Source: Aedes albopictus
Taxonomy: Eukaryota; Arthropoda; Insecta; Diptera; Culicidae
DNA length: 64,000 nt
Direction: 5' to 3'
NCBI RefSeq assembly: GCF_035046485.1
Contig: NC_085138.1
Coordinates: forward strand, 287,676,089-287,740,088
Below the pieces are notes generated by a model. That model saw only the letters and a program-made list of their open reading frames with translations. It searched no databases and was not told the origin of the DNA. A program made the translations under genes and the position numbers. Shown here piece by piece: positions 31,810-42,700 of the stretch; the first letter of the stretch is position 1, and every line of letters starts with the position of its first letter.

Positions 31810-32205
31810 GAGCTAAAGACACGCGCGCCCGGCCCGCGCTCAGTGCATTCACAGTTCAAGGGACGGATGACTGCCGCGCGCCGTCCAGTCAGTGAGTGCA
31901 TTATCTCCCGTCCGGCGTGTTATGACGACCAACGACGACGACGACGACGACGGCTGCAACAATGAATGCACACATGAATAAGCCCGGTGTCGGTATAAGC
32001 GACGACCTGAACAACGCATCAGTCATATCCACACCGAGGAAGGTAGTGAATGACCCGCAGCGCTGCTGCAGTGCACTGTCACGAACCTTTTAGCTTGATA
32101 GCACAAAAGCACAAAAGTGCGGGTGGGAAGTTTAACCGACCACAACCTACCGCAACAACAATACGGTTGTGAACCCGGCAGCGGTGCGGTGGTGGTAAAG
32201 GTGGG
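31810..32205 (+). promoter_or_regulatory. Candidate host promoter and non-coding first exon
   Basis: This is the most GC-rich patch in the middle of the window (cgcgcgcccggcccgcgctc at 31822). TATAAG (31994-31999) stands 27 bases before the A of an arthropod initiator TCAGT (32019-32023). About 180 bases later ggtggtaaag|gtgggt (near 32196) is a good 5' splice site. No long ORF lies between, so the exon would be 5' UTR. The gene body is not in view. It could be an accidental match. Confidence 0.35.
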
Positions 32206-32639
32206 TGACAATTGGCGTGGATTTTTAGGCAAAGTGCAGTTGAGTTCGGGGGTGTAAGGTGCAAGTCTAAGGTCGTTTTATGACTAATTACTTCTTATGT
32301 ATTTCTTTCAATCCTGTACGCCCACGATACGGTTGCGCCTAGGAATGACATGAATGTAAGAGATTGTTGTCCTGATCAGGTTAAATTTTGGTCGACTTTT
32401 ATATTTTCTAATTATTTATAGCTGCTCTGCCTTGAGCTTCTGGCTCTGCATCTACTGCGATCTCCTGCTGAGTTTCAGTGAGCGTTCTCCACTGATACGT
32501 ACTAGCTTCAATTGCCGTACTAGTCCAATGCTGTCATGGTAGAATCCGAGCTGGTTACTCAAGGTTCCCAAATTTCAGCACCCCTTTTACTGGTATGAAG
32601 GAATAACTTCAATAGGGCGCCACACATACAGAATTCCAG
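32206..32639. other. Unassigned sequence
   Basis: No coding region or repeat recognised. Confidence 0.4.
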
Positions 32640-33494
32640 AAAGCACATCCATTAATTTTCCAAAAAAAATTTTTGTTATCGTGGAAAAGGCATTCTTGAA
32701 AGAATTCATTTCATGAGTTCATCAAGAATTCTTCTAAAGATTCCTTCGAGAACTCTTCTAGAATGAATCCCTTTTCATGTACTTCTTTTTTTTCCACGAT
32801 TACCACTAAAGGCACTGCCAGAAATTCCTTAAGGAATTCTTTTAGGATTTATTCATTTGTTTCAAAGTATCTGTGCGAAGAAGTTTTTTGAAGGATTTTC
32901 TATAATGATTGAAGTAAGAACGTTTCAAAAGATTTCTTCAATATCCCACACTGAAGACACTGAAGACGACCTTATAGTTGAAGTCGAAATACATATCTGT
33001 CAAAGGATGCAAATTCTTAGTGGAATTAAAAGGAACAGTACTCAACCCCGAGCAGTAGGAAATAACAACAGCATAAGGAGCTGTGTTATTTGGGCAAAAT
33101 AACTGAATAATAAAATCGATTATTTTCAAGTTATTACCATAACATATTGTGTTATAAACTTGTCTTTCAAAAGCGGCAAAATAACAAATAGCAATTCTTG
33201 CAATTCCTCCAGAATCCTGCATAGAATCCCTTCAAGAATTTCTTCAGAATTTCCTGTGATCATTAGTCCTGAAGTTCATCTTAAGAGTTCTCTGAAAATT
33301 TCATTGAGGATTTCACCAGGATTTTATCGAATGTTTCTTCAGGTATTTTTCAAAAGATTCTGCCAAAAATTCTAAAATTGCACAGAAGAATTACCTTCGG
33401 AATTTCCAAGAAAGCCAGGAGATTCTTAAAAGGAGTCGTTCAGAAATTTTCTTCTTAAATGAATACAAAAATGGAACAACACAAAGGGACAGGT

Positions 33495-33759
33495 CTTCTT
33501 CTTCTTCTTCTTCTTCTATGTGACTCTACGTCCCCACTGGGACTTGGCCTGCCTCGCTTCAACTTAGTGTTCTTTGAGCACTTCCACAGTTATTAATTGA
33601 AGGGCTTTCTTTGCCTGCCATTGCATGAATTTGTCTATTGTGAGGCAAGTACAATGATACACTATGCCCAGGGTGTCGAGAAAATTTTCCCGACCGGAAC
33701 GGGAATCGAACCCGCCGTCTTCGGATTGGCAATCCATAGCCTTAACCACTAGGATAACT
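33495..33759 (-). mobile_element. Feilai-type SINE, full length
   Basis: Minus strand: the tRNA-like head is at 33759-33690 (cccagttatcctagtggtta, B box gggttcgattcccg). The body includes attgtaccttgcctcac-like and caagtgctcaaagaacacta-like phrases, and the 3' end is a (gaa)n tail read as cttcttctt at 33495-33516. The exact 9-bp TSD is gggacaggt (33486-33494, 33760-33768). It is homologous to 60681-60961. Confidence 0.88.
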
Positions 33760-33774
33760 GGGACAGGTCATAAT

Positions 33775-34065
33775 CGTCGAATTGATGCTGTGATTTCACA
33801 ATTTGTTACTGTTGTATTATTGCTGATAAGTTGATCAATAGTTCAACAATAACTTAACATGTACTTCAACAAAACATTTTATTTAAATGTAATTTAGTCA
33901 ATTTATATCAATAGCTTGATTATAACAAAATGAGATTGTCCAACAAAATTGGTTATGGAAAAGCTATGCCTTGATAATTTAATAATAACAAAACAAGATA
34001 TAAAAACAGGTTATAATATTTCGTAGTTAATTAATTAATTTATTAACTTGGTATTCTGCTCTGCT
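33775..34065. other. AT-rich non-repeat island in the degenerate repeat
   Basis: About 75% A+T, rich in taataacaa/gttcaacaat. Bases 33043-33055 (ccccgagcagtag) and 34056-34073 (ctctgctcggga) face each other inverted and may be decayed ends of an older element spanning 33.04-34.07 kb. Confidence 0.35.
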
Positions 34066-34233
34066 CGGGACGCGATTTTCTTTTAACTTACAGATATTCC
34101 CCTAACAAGCCCAGGTTAATCATCATCTTCAATATCCCTTTGGAAAGCATTCCTGTCCATGTATTTCTTGGGCCTTAGTTTTTTTTTTCAAGATTTTTTT
34201 AAGAAACTTCTCAAAATATTCATCTTGAAGCTA

Positions 34234-34293
34234 AATAGAGACGAACCAGCCAAGAGCTGAAAGTCTCTTTAATAAAGACAAATCAATCAATCA
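34234..34293 (+). mobile_element. 60-bp LINE 3' stub with TSD
   Basis: The insert (aatagagacgaaccagccaa ... ctctttaataaagaca, then atcaatcaatca) carries a polyadenylation signal and a short tandem tail. An exact 12-bp TSD, atcttgaagcta, lies at 34222-34233 and 34294-34305. It is an extremely 5'-truncated non-LTR insertion. Confidence 0.82.
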
Positions 34294-36764
34294 ATCTTGA
34301 AGCTATCCACGAATAGTTTTTTTAGAAATTCCTTTTGAGATTTCTTCAGAGATTCTTTAGGAAATTTCTTGAAAGATTGCTACAGAAGTTCGTGCATATC
34401 CCTTCATGTATGTATTTCTTAAAATATTTTTGAAGGAATTGTTCCAGGAGTTTTTCTTTGGAATTTCTGTAGGATTTCTACTGGGAATTTCTTCAGAAAT
34501 TCTTCAGTGGCTCATTTAATTCAGTTATTTCAGACATTTTCTCACTAGCTTTTTTCATAAATTATAAATGGAATTTCTCTAGAGGTTCCTTCAGGTATTA
34601 CTCCAAATCAGGGATTCTCTCATGTATTTTTCCTCGAAACGTCTCTAGAAAGTTCTTAAGACATTCTTCTGAATATTTCTCCAGAGGTTTCTCTAGAAGT
34701 TCCTCCAGGTATTCCTCATGGGATTGCTTAGAGTTCGTTCAGACCTTTCTTCAGAATTCATAAGGACCTCTGCTTCAGAAACTTCTCCAAAGACTCTCTC
34801 AGTAATTTCTGCAAATGTACGCTACTCTGTCATGAATTCTTTAAAAGCTTCTGTCAAAATTTCATTCAAGTATTTCTCCAAAACCTTTCTGTTTTTTTTT
34901 TTCTAATTTATTTCCGGAGGATTGCCATCAGAAATGTTGTGTAGGTATTAATCCCTAAAACAATGTATAAGAAAATCTTCTATAAGTTCCTCCAGAGAAA
35001 TCCCCAGTAGTTCTTCCAAGGATTTCTTCAGAACTTACTCCAGTATCTTAACCTGCAATTTCCACACAGATTTCTGCAGACACTTTTAGGAGTTTTCTTC
35101 AGAACACCATCGAAGATTTCTCTAGGAATTTCTCCGAAAATTTCTCAAGCAATTTTAACTTGGTACTACTTTTTTCTAGGAACGTTCATGAACACATTGT
35201 GTTCTGCCAGGCATTCGGCCAGGAATTCTATTGTAACTCAATAGAAAAAACAGATTTTTGTCCAGGAAACTCCTTAGAAAATGTTATAGAATTTCTTCTG
35301 GAAATCTCCAAAGTTAAGCTTTTTTAAGGTATTGCTCCAGATGATCCTCCAGAGATTTCTGTAGAAATTCTTTCAGAGATTCTTGCAAGGGCTTCTCTAA
35401 TTATTTTTATGCAATTTCTCGAGAAACTTCTGCAAAAAAATCCTTGAGTAATACTTATCTGAAACAATTAGAGCAGAGCAGGAATCGCTGAAGAAGGAAT
35501 CCCCCAGATATATTTCAGACGGAACCATAGAATCCAGGAAGGAATTTCTCAAGGAATTTTTGGAGATGCCATTGAAAGGATTTCCGAAGGAATCTGTTTA
35601 CGTTTTTAAGATGTTTTTGGAGTAGTTTCTAAAAAACTCCATGAAAAATCCCTTGCTGAAATTCTTGAAGAAATATCTGAAGGAATTTCAGAAGGAATCC
35701 GATCAGTAATTTATGAAATCTTCGGTAGAATTCCTGTGAAATCTCAAGAGGTACTCTTGTATCAATCTCTAGAGGATGATCTGAAGAAATTTTTGGGTAA
35801 ATTCTTAAAGAAATCACAGGAGGAATTTCTAAAGAAATTCAAGGATAAATAGCTGTACAAACTGTTCGGCACACCCTTTGTTGAATTCCTAAAAATAATC
35901 ATTGAGGACATTTTAAGAATTGAAGAGCTTTTTCATTTTAAGAATTTTAAGAATTGAAGAAATGCTGTAATACATTTTTGAAAGATTTCTGGAAGTATTC
36001 ATGAAGCAATCTGTGGACGTATTTCCGAAGAAGTAATAGATAAGCTTTTGTGAAAATCCTTTGAAAAATACTTGACTAAAGGAACTCTTGAAGAAATTCC
36101 TAGGAAATATTTATGAATAAACCTCTGAAAGAATCCCTGAAGAAATTCTTAGACGAAAACCAGATAAATTTCATGCGAAATACATAGAGCAATATATGAA
36201 AAAAAAATCTTGAAACGCTATATAAACTCCTATAGATATCTCTAGAGGAATTCCTGCCTGAATCGCTGAAAAATCTCTAGACGAATTCCTGGAGGATTTT
36301 CTGAAAGAATCTCCGAAGAAATTTCAGTGCACATACGGAAATTTTCAACGGAATCCCTAAAGCAATTTCTGAAGGGTTTCTTTAAGAAATACTTGCACAA
36401 ATTTCAGAAGGCATCTTATGAAGAAATCACGAGAAGAATTCAGGAAAGAACGTTTGAAAGAATCCCTGTAGAAATTTCCAAAAATTGTTTACGAATCTTC
36501 GGAAGTTATTCCTGGCAGAATTTCATAAAAAATAAGACAGAAATCTACCTGAAAGGGTTCTTGGAGAAATTTTTGTAAAAAATTACAAAGAAGAAGCATC
36601 GGGCTTCCCCTGAATAAATTTCTGAAGAAATCACTGGAGGAGTTTCTAACAAAAAACCTTCGTTGATTTTCAGACCGACTTCCTGGGGGAATTTCTGAAG
36701 GAACAGATGAAGCATTTTTGAAAACAATATCTAAAACATTTTTGAAGGAATCGTTGGACAACTT

Positions 36765-37030
36765 TATGGAGCATGAGCATGAGCATTGAGCATAGATGAC
36801 CGCACAATTCGTAGTTGCTACTCCGTGATTGACCAGAGCAATCGAAATTGCACAAGGAACCAATGAATAGGGCTTGGTACTAGCTTACTATTCTCAATGT
36901 ACACAGTTCGAGAGCTCTAAACTTTAGTAAGGTCAATAACGGCACCGGCCACGTCCTTGCGGTCATCGAGGATGGGAAGGAATGACAAACGTTGTTATAG
37001 AGACCGCGAATCGCTGCATCTCCACATTTG
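36765..37030 (-). mobile_element. Third copy of the LINE/SINE 3' tail family
   Basis: Shares ccgtgattgaccagag, accaatgaataggg, ttctcaatg, tcaataacggcaccggccac and gtcctt...gtca with 22690-22970 in the same order. It starts ggagcatgagcatgagcatt. No gag is attached. Confidence 0.7.
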
Positions 37031-37640
37031 TCGGAATCGTTGGACAAATTTATGGAGGCCAAATACAGAGTTTCTGAAGGAATCTCCAGATGAATCTCTA
37101 AAAAGTTTCTGGAAGATTTTCTGAGGTAAACCTTAAACAATTTCTGAAGGGGTCTGGAGGATTGTCTAAAGAAATCCTTGAAGATTTTTTTGGGGGAATT
37201 TTAAGCTTTACATTTTCTGAAGGAATCCGTGGGTAATTTCGTAAAAGAAGTTTCGTACTCTTAATCGAAATAATTATTGGAGGAATTTCTGAAGAAATAC
37301 ATGAACACAAGAAACGAAATTTCTAGAGGAATTTCTAATCCAAACAATATGTTTTAAAAGAACTTTCTAAAAGAATCCGTTGAAGACTTTCTAAAAAGAG
37401 TTTCTGGGGGATTTTCTGAAAGGACGCAATTTCAGAAAGAATCCAAGGATGGCTTTATAAAGGAGTTCTTAAATACGTTTCTGGGAAAATTGGGGAAAAC
37501 TGGGATTTAAAACTCTTGAAAAACAAATTAGAAGAAAACTATAGAATTTCTAAAGTTGTCCCTGAAGAATTCCTGAAAGAATATTTATAGACATTTTCGT
37601 ACTTATTCCCTGCACAATTTCTTCAAAATTCCCTAGAATA

Positions 37641-37980
37641 TTTTCTCCAATATGAAGGTATGGAGTATTCCAGAATGAAAAGGTGTTTTTATTGTAAGGT
37701 AGCACAAATCTTGGAAAATTTTTAGCAAAGGTAACTTTTCATATATTTATGATGACGCAATTTCGTTAAAAATCACATAGACAATCGCAATATATAATAT
37801 TAGAGGTTTTTCCGCTATTCTGAAATCACAGAGCTGCTTTTTGTCTTTCTCGTACAGCAAAGTGTACTGAAAGGCTATATGTTCACTCAAAAAACGAATT
37901 TTCGATAGAACGCTCCGAGGGACAAGTCACATATACCAAGCAACTCAGTTCGAAAAATTGAGATGATGTCTGTACACACT
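37641..37980. other. Unassigned AT-rich sequence
   Basis: Nothing recognised. Confidence 0.4.
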
Positions 37981-37982
37981 TA

Positions 37983-39106
37983 CACTCCCGTTCAAAAGTT
38001 TGGGGTCACCCCCTCAAAAACATGTCATTTTTTTAGGCTCATATCTCCGCCAATTTGCGTCCGATTTCAAAACCCTAGGTTTCATTCAAAAGATAATAAG
38101 TCAAAGAAACTTTAAACATGATTCAAAAGAAACTTTTTCAAAAAATTTTGTATGTGAACTTAACCCAAAGTTGCCAAATTTTCTAAAAAATGAATATAAA
38201 CTTACGGCAGTGTCGCTGGAAGTTGGGTCGACCAAATTTTAAGATGAGAGCGGTAATATGACCCATTTTCTATTAGATTTCAACTGCTTCTTACAGAACT
38301 TAGCTAAAAAATCTAGAAAAAAAGTTATTAAGTAAATTAATCCTTGATGTCATCGGCCAAAAGTTTGGGGTCACTATCGTAAAACATGGGAAAGTGATTT
38401 GTTGATATCTTTGTCATCTTTCATTCAATTTTAATTCTTCTTGGCTTATTTGAAACAAAATGAATGGTACTTACTGCATAGACATTGAACCACACATATT
38501 TGTTGAAATTTACATACTAAAGCTTAACGTAAAGTTGCCTCATTTTTTGAAGCGTGGTAAAATGTGCTAACTTTTCATAACATTTTTATATACAAAAATC
38601 GTTAAATACGTTAAGTTGAAGACATTAAACGTAAATTTAGTTAATTATCTTTGAAATGAGCCAAAAATAATTAAAATTGAACTATAGATGACGAAGATAT
38701 CACCAAATCACTTTTCCATGTTTTACGAAAGTGACCCCAAACTTTTGGTCGATGACATCAAGGATTAATTTACTTAATAACTTTTTTTCTAGATTTTTTA
38801 GCTAAGTTCTGTAAAAAGCAGTTGAAAGCTAATAGAAAATGGGTCATATTACCGCTCTCATCTTAAAATTTGGTCGACCCAACTTCCAGCGACACTCATT
38901 TTTTAGAAAATTTGGCAACTTTGGGTTAAGTTTACATACAATTTTTTTTGAAAAAGTTTCTTTTAAATCATGTTCAAAGTTTCTTTGACTTGTTATCTTT
39001 TGGATGAAACCTAAGGTTTTGGAATCGGACGCAAATTGGCAGAGATATGGGCCTAAAAAAATGACATGTTTTTGAGGGGGTGACCCCAAACTTTTGAACG
39101 GGAGTG
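37983..39106. mobile_element. 1.1-kb TA-flanked palindromic element
   Basis: Both ends read cactcccgttcaaaagtttg inward and are flanked by TA (37981-37982, 39107-39108). The arms (to about 38540 and from 38560) are near-perfect mirror images. A second gtttggggtcac block lies inside each arm (38360 and 38735). TA duplication and size fit a Tc1/mariner-derived foldback MITE. No transposase. Confidence 0.88.
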
Positions 39107-39119
39107 TAAATTAAATCGC

Positions 39120-39385
39120 CGACCTCTGCAAACGGATTGCCGAGAATTCAACAGCCGAGAATCCGGTAATAATTTTCACTGAATCTCGGTAAAAGTTTAA
39201 CCGAGATGTCGTTAAAACTTTGCCAAAATCTCGGTTATCAAACTTTTTACCGAGATTTCGGCAAAGTTCACCGAGACTCGGTAATGGTTTACCGAAATCT
39301 CGGTAAAAATTTTACCAAGTGAATATTTTACCGAGATATCAGCTGTTGGATTCTCGGTAAACCGTTTACCGAGATCAATTTCTGA
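39120..39385. repeat. accgagatctcggtaaa quasi-tandem repeat
   Basis: At least nine variants of ttaccgagatctcggtaaa in both orientations, each unit itself nearly palindromic. Origin unclear. Confidence 0.8.
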
Positions 39386-39689
39386 ATTTAAGTGTGTATG
39401 TATGCATGTCTGTATACAAAAAAGGTCACACACTTTTGAGACACTTCCCATTGGTCGATGCTTCGGATTATAGCTCGAATCGAACCGGATTTTTACTGCA
39501 TTGTTTGCTATTAAAAACGGTCCGGATCGGTCAAGGCGTTCGGGAGTTATGGCCATGTAAGTGATGTGGTCCAGCACCGGTAGAACTGGCTGTTTATAAA
39601 ACTGAACCATGCCCCATTATGCGGTACATCAAACTGCGGCTATTTTTGTAACCTTTAGCATGGTTGACGAGTTTTGTGTGGAAATCAAC
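39386..39689. other. Unassigned sequence
   Basis: No recognised element. The minus-strand frame across 39212-39610 includes the repeat above and is not gene-like. Confidence 0.4.
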
Positions 39690-39845
39690 ACTGGAGACCA
39701 GATATTCCACGATGTCGGCCCAAAATTCAAGATGCCAGCCTAATATCCAAGATGGCGGCTTAAAATTTACGATGGCGGCTCAAAATGTAATATGGCGGCT
39801 CTATTAAACGAGCTTTAGGCTCTGAAATCATGTAATATGGGTATA

Positions 39846-40444
39846 CAGGTCGGACTCGATTATCCGGAGTCGGGTTCTGATGCTTCCCTAAATAATATCT
39901 CACAAACGGAATGCTGTAATAAGCTGAAATTTTGACCGATTACTACAGTTGACTCTCTACATATCGATATTGAAGGGACCATCGAGATAGGGAGAGATTG
40001 AATTGTAGAACCAATTTGTAATGCACACTAGATTGAAAAATCGTCCGTAACCAGGAAAAACCGTCAACAAACAGATGTCACTTTGCCTTCCCAGAATGTT
40101 TTGCACCAAAAAACGAGATCTAGCAACCTGTAAAAACGGGCATATCGACATACGGAGAGAAAATCTAGAACAAAAACGAACGAGATCGCATCGAGATAGA
40201 GAGATATCGAGATAAGGAGATATCGACATGTAAAAAGGTAAAATGTATGCAGATTGAAGGGACCGACCAAACCATCGAGATAGGGAGAGATATCGAGATG
40301 TAGAACATCGACATGTGGAGAGTCGACTGTAATCAAAGTTTGCTTGACAAATTGTCAAAATTTCAGATTTATGGAGCATTCCGTTCCTCAGATATATGTT
40401 TGAGAAGCATCAGAACCCGACTCCGGATAATCGAGTCCGACCTG
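39846..40444. mobile_element. 599-bp TA-flanked MITE
   Basis: The TIRs caggtcggactcgattatcc continue for about 45 bp (ggagtcgggttctgatgctt). TA lies at 39844-39845 and 40445-40446. Its removal rejoins atgggtatttggtatgaag as in the neighbouring repeat unit near 40580. It contains another MITE. Confidence 0.88.
39946..40329. mobile_element. 384-bp pogo-like MITE nested in the previous one
   Basis: The ends cagttgactctctacatatc and, inverted, cagtcgactctccacatgtc are flanked by TA (39944-39945, 40330-40331). Subterminal catcgagatagggagagat occurs on both sides. The cag(t/c)tgactc-type end and TA target recall pogo elements. Confidence 0.85.
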
Positions 40445-41386
40445 TATTTGGTATGAAGAAGAAGTCCAAAAATGGCGACCAAAATATCCAAGATGGCGGA
40501 CTAAAATCCAGCATGGCGGTACAAAATGCAAGATGGCAGCTGTTTCATGAAGTTTTAGCCCCAAAAACTATGCAATATGGGTATATTTGGCATTGGGAAG
40601 AAGTCCGGAGTCCATAAATGACGACCAGAATATCCAAGATGGCAGTCCAAAATCCAAAATGGCGGCTCTAAATTTAAGATGACTGCTTTTTAATGGAGTT
40701 TCAGGCTAATAACTCATTCAATATGGATTTCCGGAGTCCAAAAATAGCAACCAGAATAGCCAAGATAGAGGTTCAATATTCAAGATGGCGGCTGATCAAT
40801 AGAGTTTTAAGCTCTGGTATGGGAAATAAGCCTGAAGTCCAAAAATGGCGACCCGAATTAGGCCATTTTTTATTATCGTACAAATTAGGCCGAAGGGTCT
40901 CAGATTTTCATAAAACTTTTTCCACAGGCAGGGCTGATGGATGTATGAACAAAAATAAAGAGGAAAATTCAGGTTCGCCTATTTTCCCGGAAAACTCAGG
41001 TGGATTTTTTTTGTTTTCCCCTGACACTACTTACTTTGAAAAATCATAACTCAAGAACGAAGCATCGTAGAAACAAAGTTTTTTTTATAGATCAGGTATC
41101 AGAATATTGGCTCAGGCGGCACGTTCTCCTTCAAATGGGAGATTTGTGCCTCGCACGTCATAGCCCATCATCACTTACCTGAGGGAAAAAGGGATTTTGG
41201 AGAAAGGAAGGGGAAGTGGGAAAGGGATGATTAAATTCATACAAGCACCCCCGAAGAGTTACTTGTTAGAATAAACAAGGATTCGAACACAACAATCAAA
41301 GTGAAAATCGCGTTTAATCCTTCCAGAACGATTCACTTTTGCACCCCCGAAGGGATACTGAAAATGATTCATAAACAAATCCCAAC

Positions 41387-42212
41387 ACTCTATGATGACA
41401 TCACATTATCTACCGCAGTAGAAGACGATGCGCCATTTCGAGTATTAGATTCTGTTTTATTCGATAAAACACGAACAAAAACTTTCTGGAAACCATAGTT
41501 TACCAAAAAGTTTTGTTTTTTGAGAAGGACCAACGAATCATCACCAATGTTAAAAACGAACAGGTGATGTCCTTTTTCACTCGGTATGACTTTATTGATC
41601 CCCCAGAAGTTCGCCAGAATATTGGGATTCTGAAAAACTAAACGGTTTAATACATCGTTCCGTTTCAAATCTTCAGACGCATTCCAAGGAATGCGCAAGC
41701 AAATGCTGTTTCGGTGAAGATCGTACTGTTCAATCGCGAACTTGAAATCAACCACCGCCTTCTCATTGATCAACAACAAGCTCTGTTTCAGCCAGTCATA
41801 GCTTTCTTGATTTTCCGGAGAAAACCAGATTTTGCCGTATCTGAGCCCGGAACCGAGGAATGTTGGGATGAATGAATTAGGCGGCGTTTGATATAAAAGA
41901 GTGTTCAAACCCTTCATTAGTTCATCCTTCAGTGCATTCGTAAAATAGCATTTTTCAAGCCTAATTTGCAAACGCAATGAAGGTTTAGAACTGTTTGCTT
42001 CCCCAGAGATAGAAGTTTTACCGATCAAAGCAGTTTTGCGGTTTTGCTTCTTTCTCTGGTTTCTCGCATAATTTTTGCCTTTCACTATCGCGGCAAAACC
42101 AGGATCACCACTATTTGTGGTCGATGGCTCCGCACTCGGAAGTTTATGTCCAGCACATAGAGTTTCTTCTTCAGCACGTCCAGTAGGGTAATTGATCCGA
42201 TCATGGAGGAGT
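41387..42212 (-). CDS. DUF4780-like protein frame inside the 4.4-kb insertion
   Basis: The minus-strand frame is open from about 42212 to 41387 (roughly 270 codons) with no ATG in the first 42 codons, so a spliced or missing start is possible. It begins HDRINYPTGRAEEETLCAGH, then a basic stretch NYARNQRKKQNRKTALIGKT. A globular region follows: FLGSGLRYGKIWFSPENQES, YDWLKQSLLL, SICLRIPWNASEDLKRND, QNPNILANFWGINK, HHLFVFNIGDDSLVLLKKQN and FLVNYGFQKVFVRVL. The order (strand, gaxWL, then N-P-x-L-x-x-x-W, then final beta strands) resembles DUF4780, a domain found in insect retroelement ORF1-like proteins. It is the longest undamaged non-R1 frame in the window. Function unknown; nucleic-acid binding is a guess from the basic segment. 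Confidence 0.5.
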
Positions 42213-42379
42213 TAAGCGCTGGGTGCATGTTTAAACCACAATTGTATCGCCCCAAGCAAACTTTTTACATGGATTGAATTGAAAATAATAAAATCCATTC
42301 TTAATCTACGGGAAAATAACGAAATATTGCCACTTTGATGTTGTTATGAGCATTTTATTCGTTTTTATCTGAAAGATCA

Positions 42380-42700
42380 TTGTGTTCCTAATGTTGCGGT
42401 ATGTGTTCCTAATGTTGCGGTATTTTGTTCCTATTGTTGCGGTATCCCATTGAAATCATATGGGATACCGCAACATTAGGAACACTACCGCAACAATAGG
42501 AACACAGCAGCAAACACATTTATGAAAATATTTTTTTAAAATAGGTTTTTGGGCAAATCTTAAGCAAAAAAATGGTGCAATCTCATTATTTAAGCACCAT
42601 ACATCTATTAAAAATACCTTTTGGTAACATTTCAGTCGAAAAAGTGCTCAATTGCCATTACCGCAACAATAGGTACTACCGCAACGATGGGAACAATTAC
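42380..42700. repeat. gttcctaatgttgcggta motif array, direct and inverted
   Basis: Three direct copies (near 42383, 42405, 42428) and four inverted copies (near 42466, 42487, 42659, 42676), the latter as taccgcaacattaggaac and variants. It resembles the ends of a small TIR element or a cluster of transposase-binding sites. Confidence 0.65.

Larger units (their letters stand above)
32640..37640. repeat. 5-kb degenerate short-period repeat with polarity switch
   Basis: The plus strand from about 32640 to 35460 is built from variants of ttcttcagaaattcctccag / gatttctcc. From about 35480 to 37640 the same phrases appear as reverse complement (ctgaaggaatttctgaagaa). Units are 10-30 bp and poorly conserved. 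The scattered 60-120 codon frames in it are by-products. Insertions within it are listed separately. The block 32960-33045 (gttgaagtcgaaatac ... aaaaggaacagtact) is not this repeat and recurs at 47655-47740. Confidence 0.8.
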
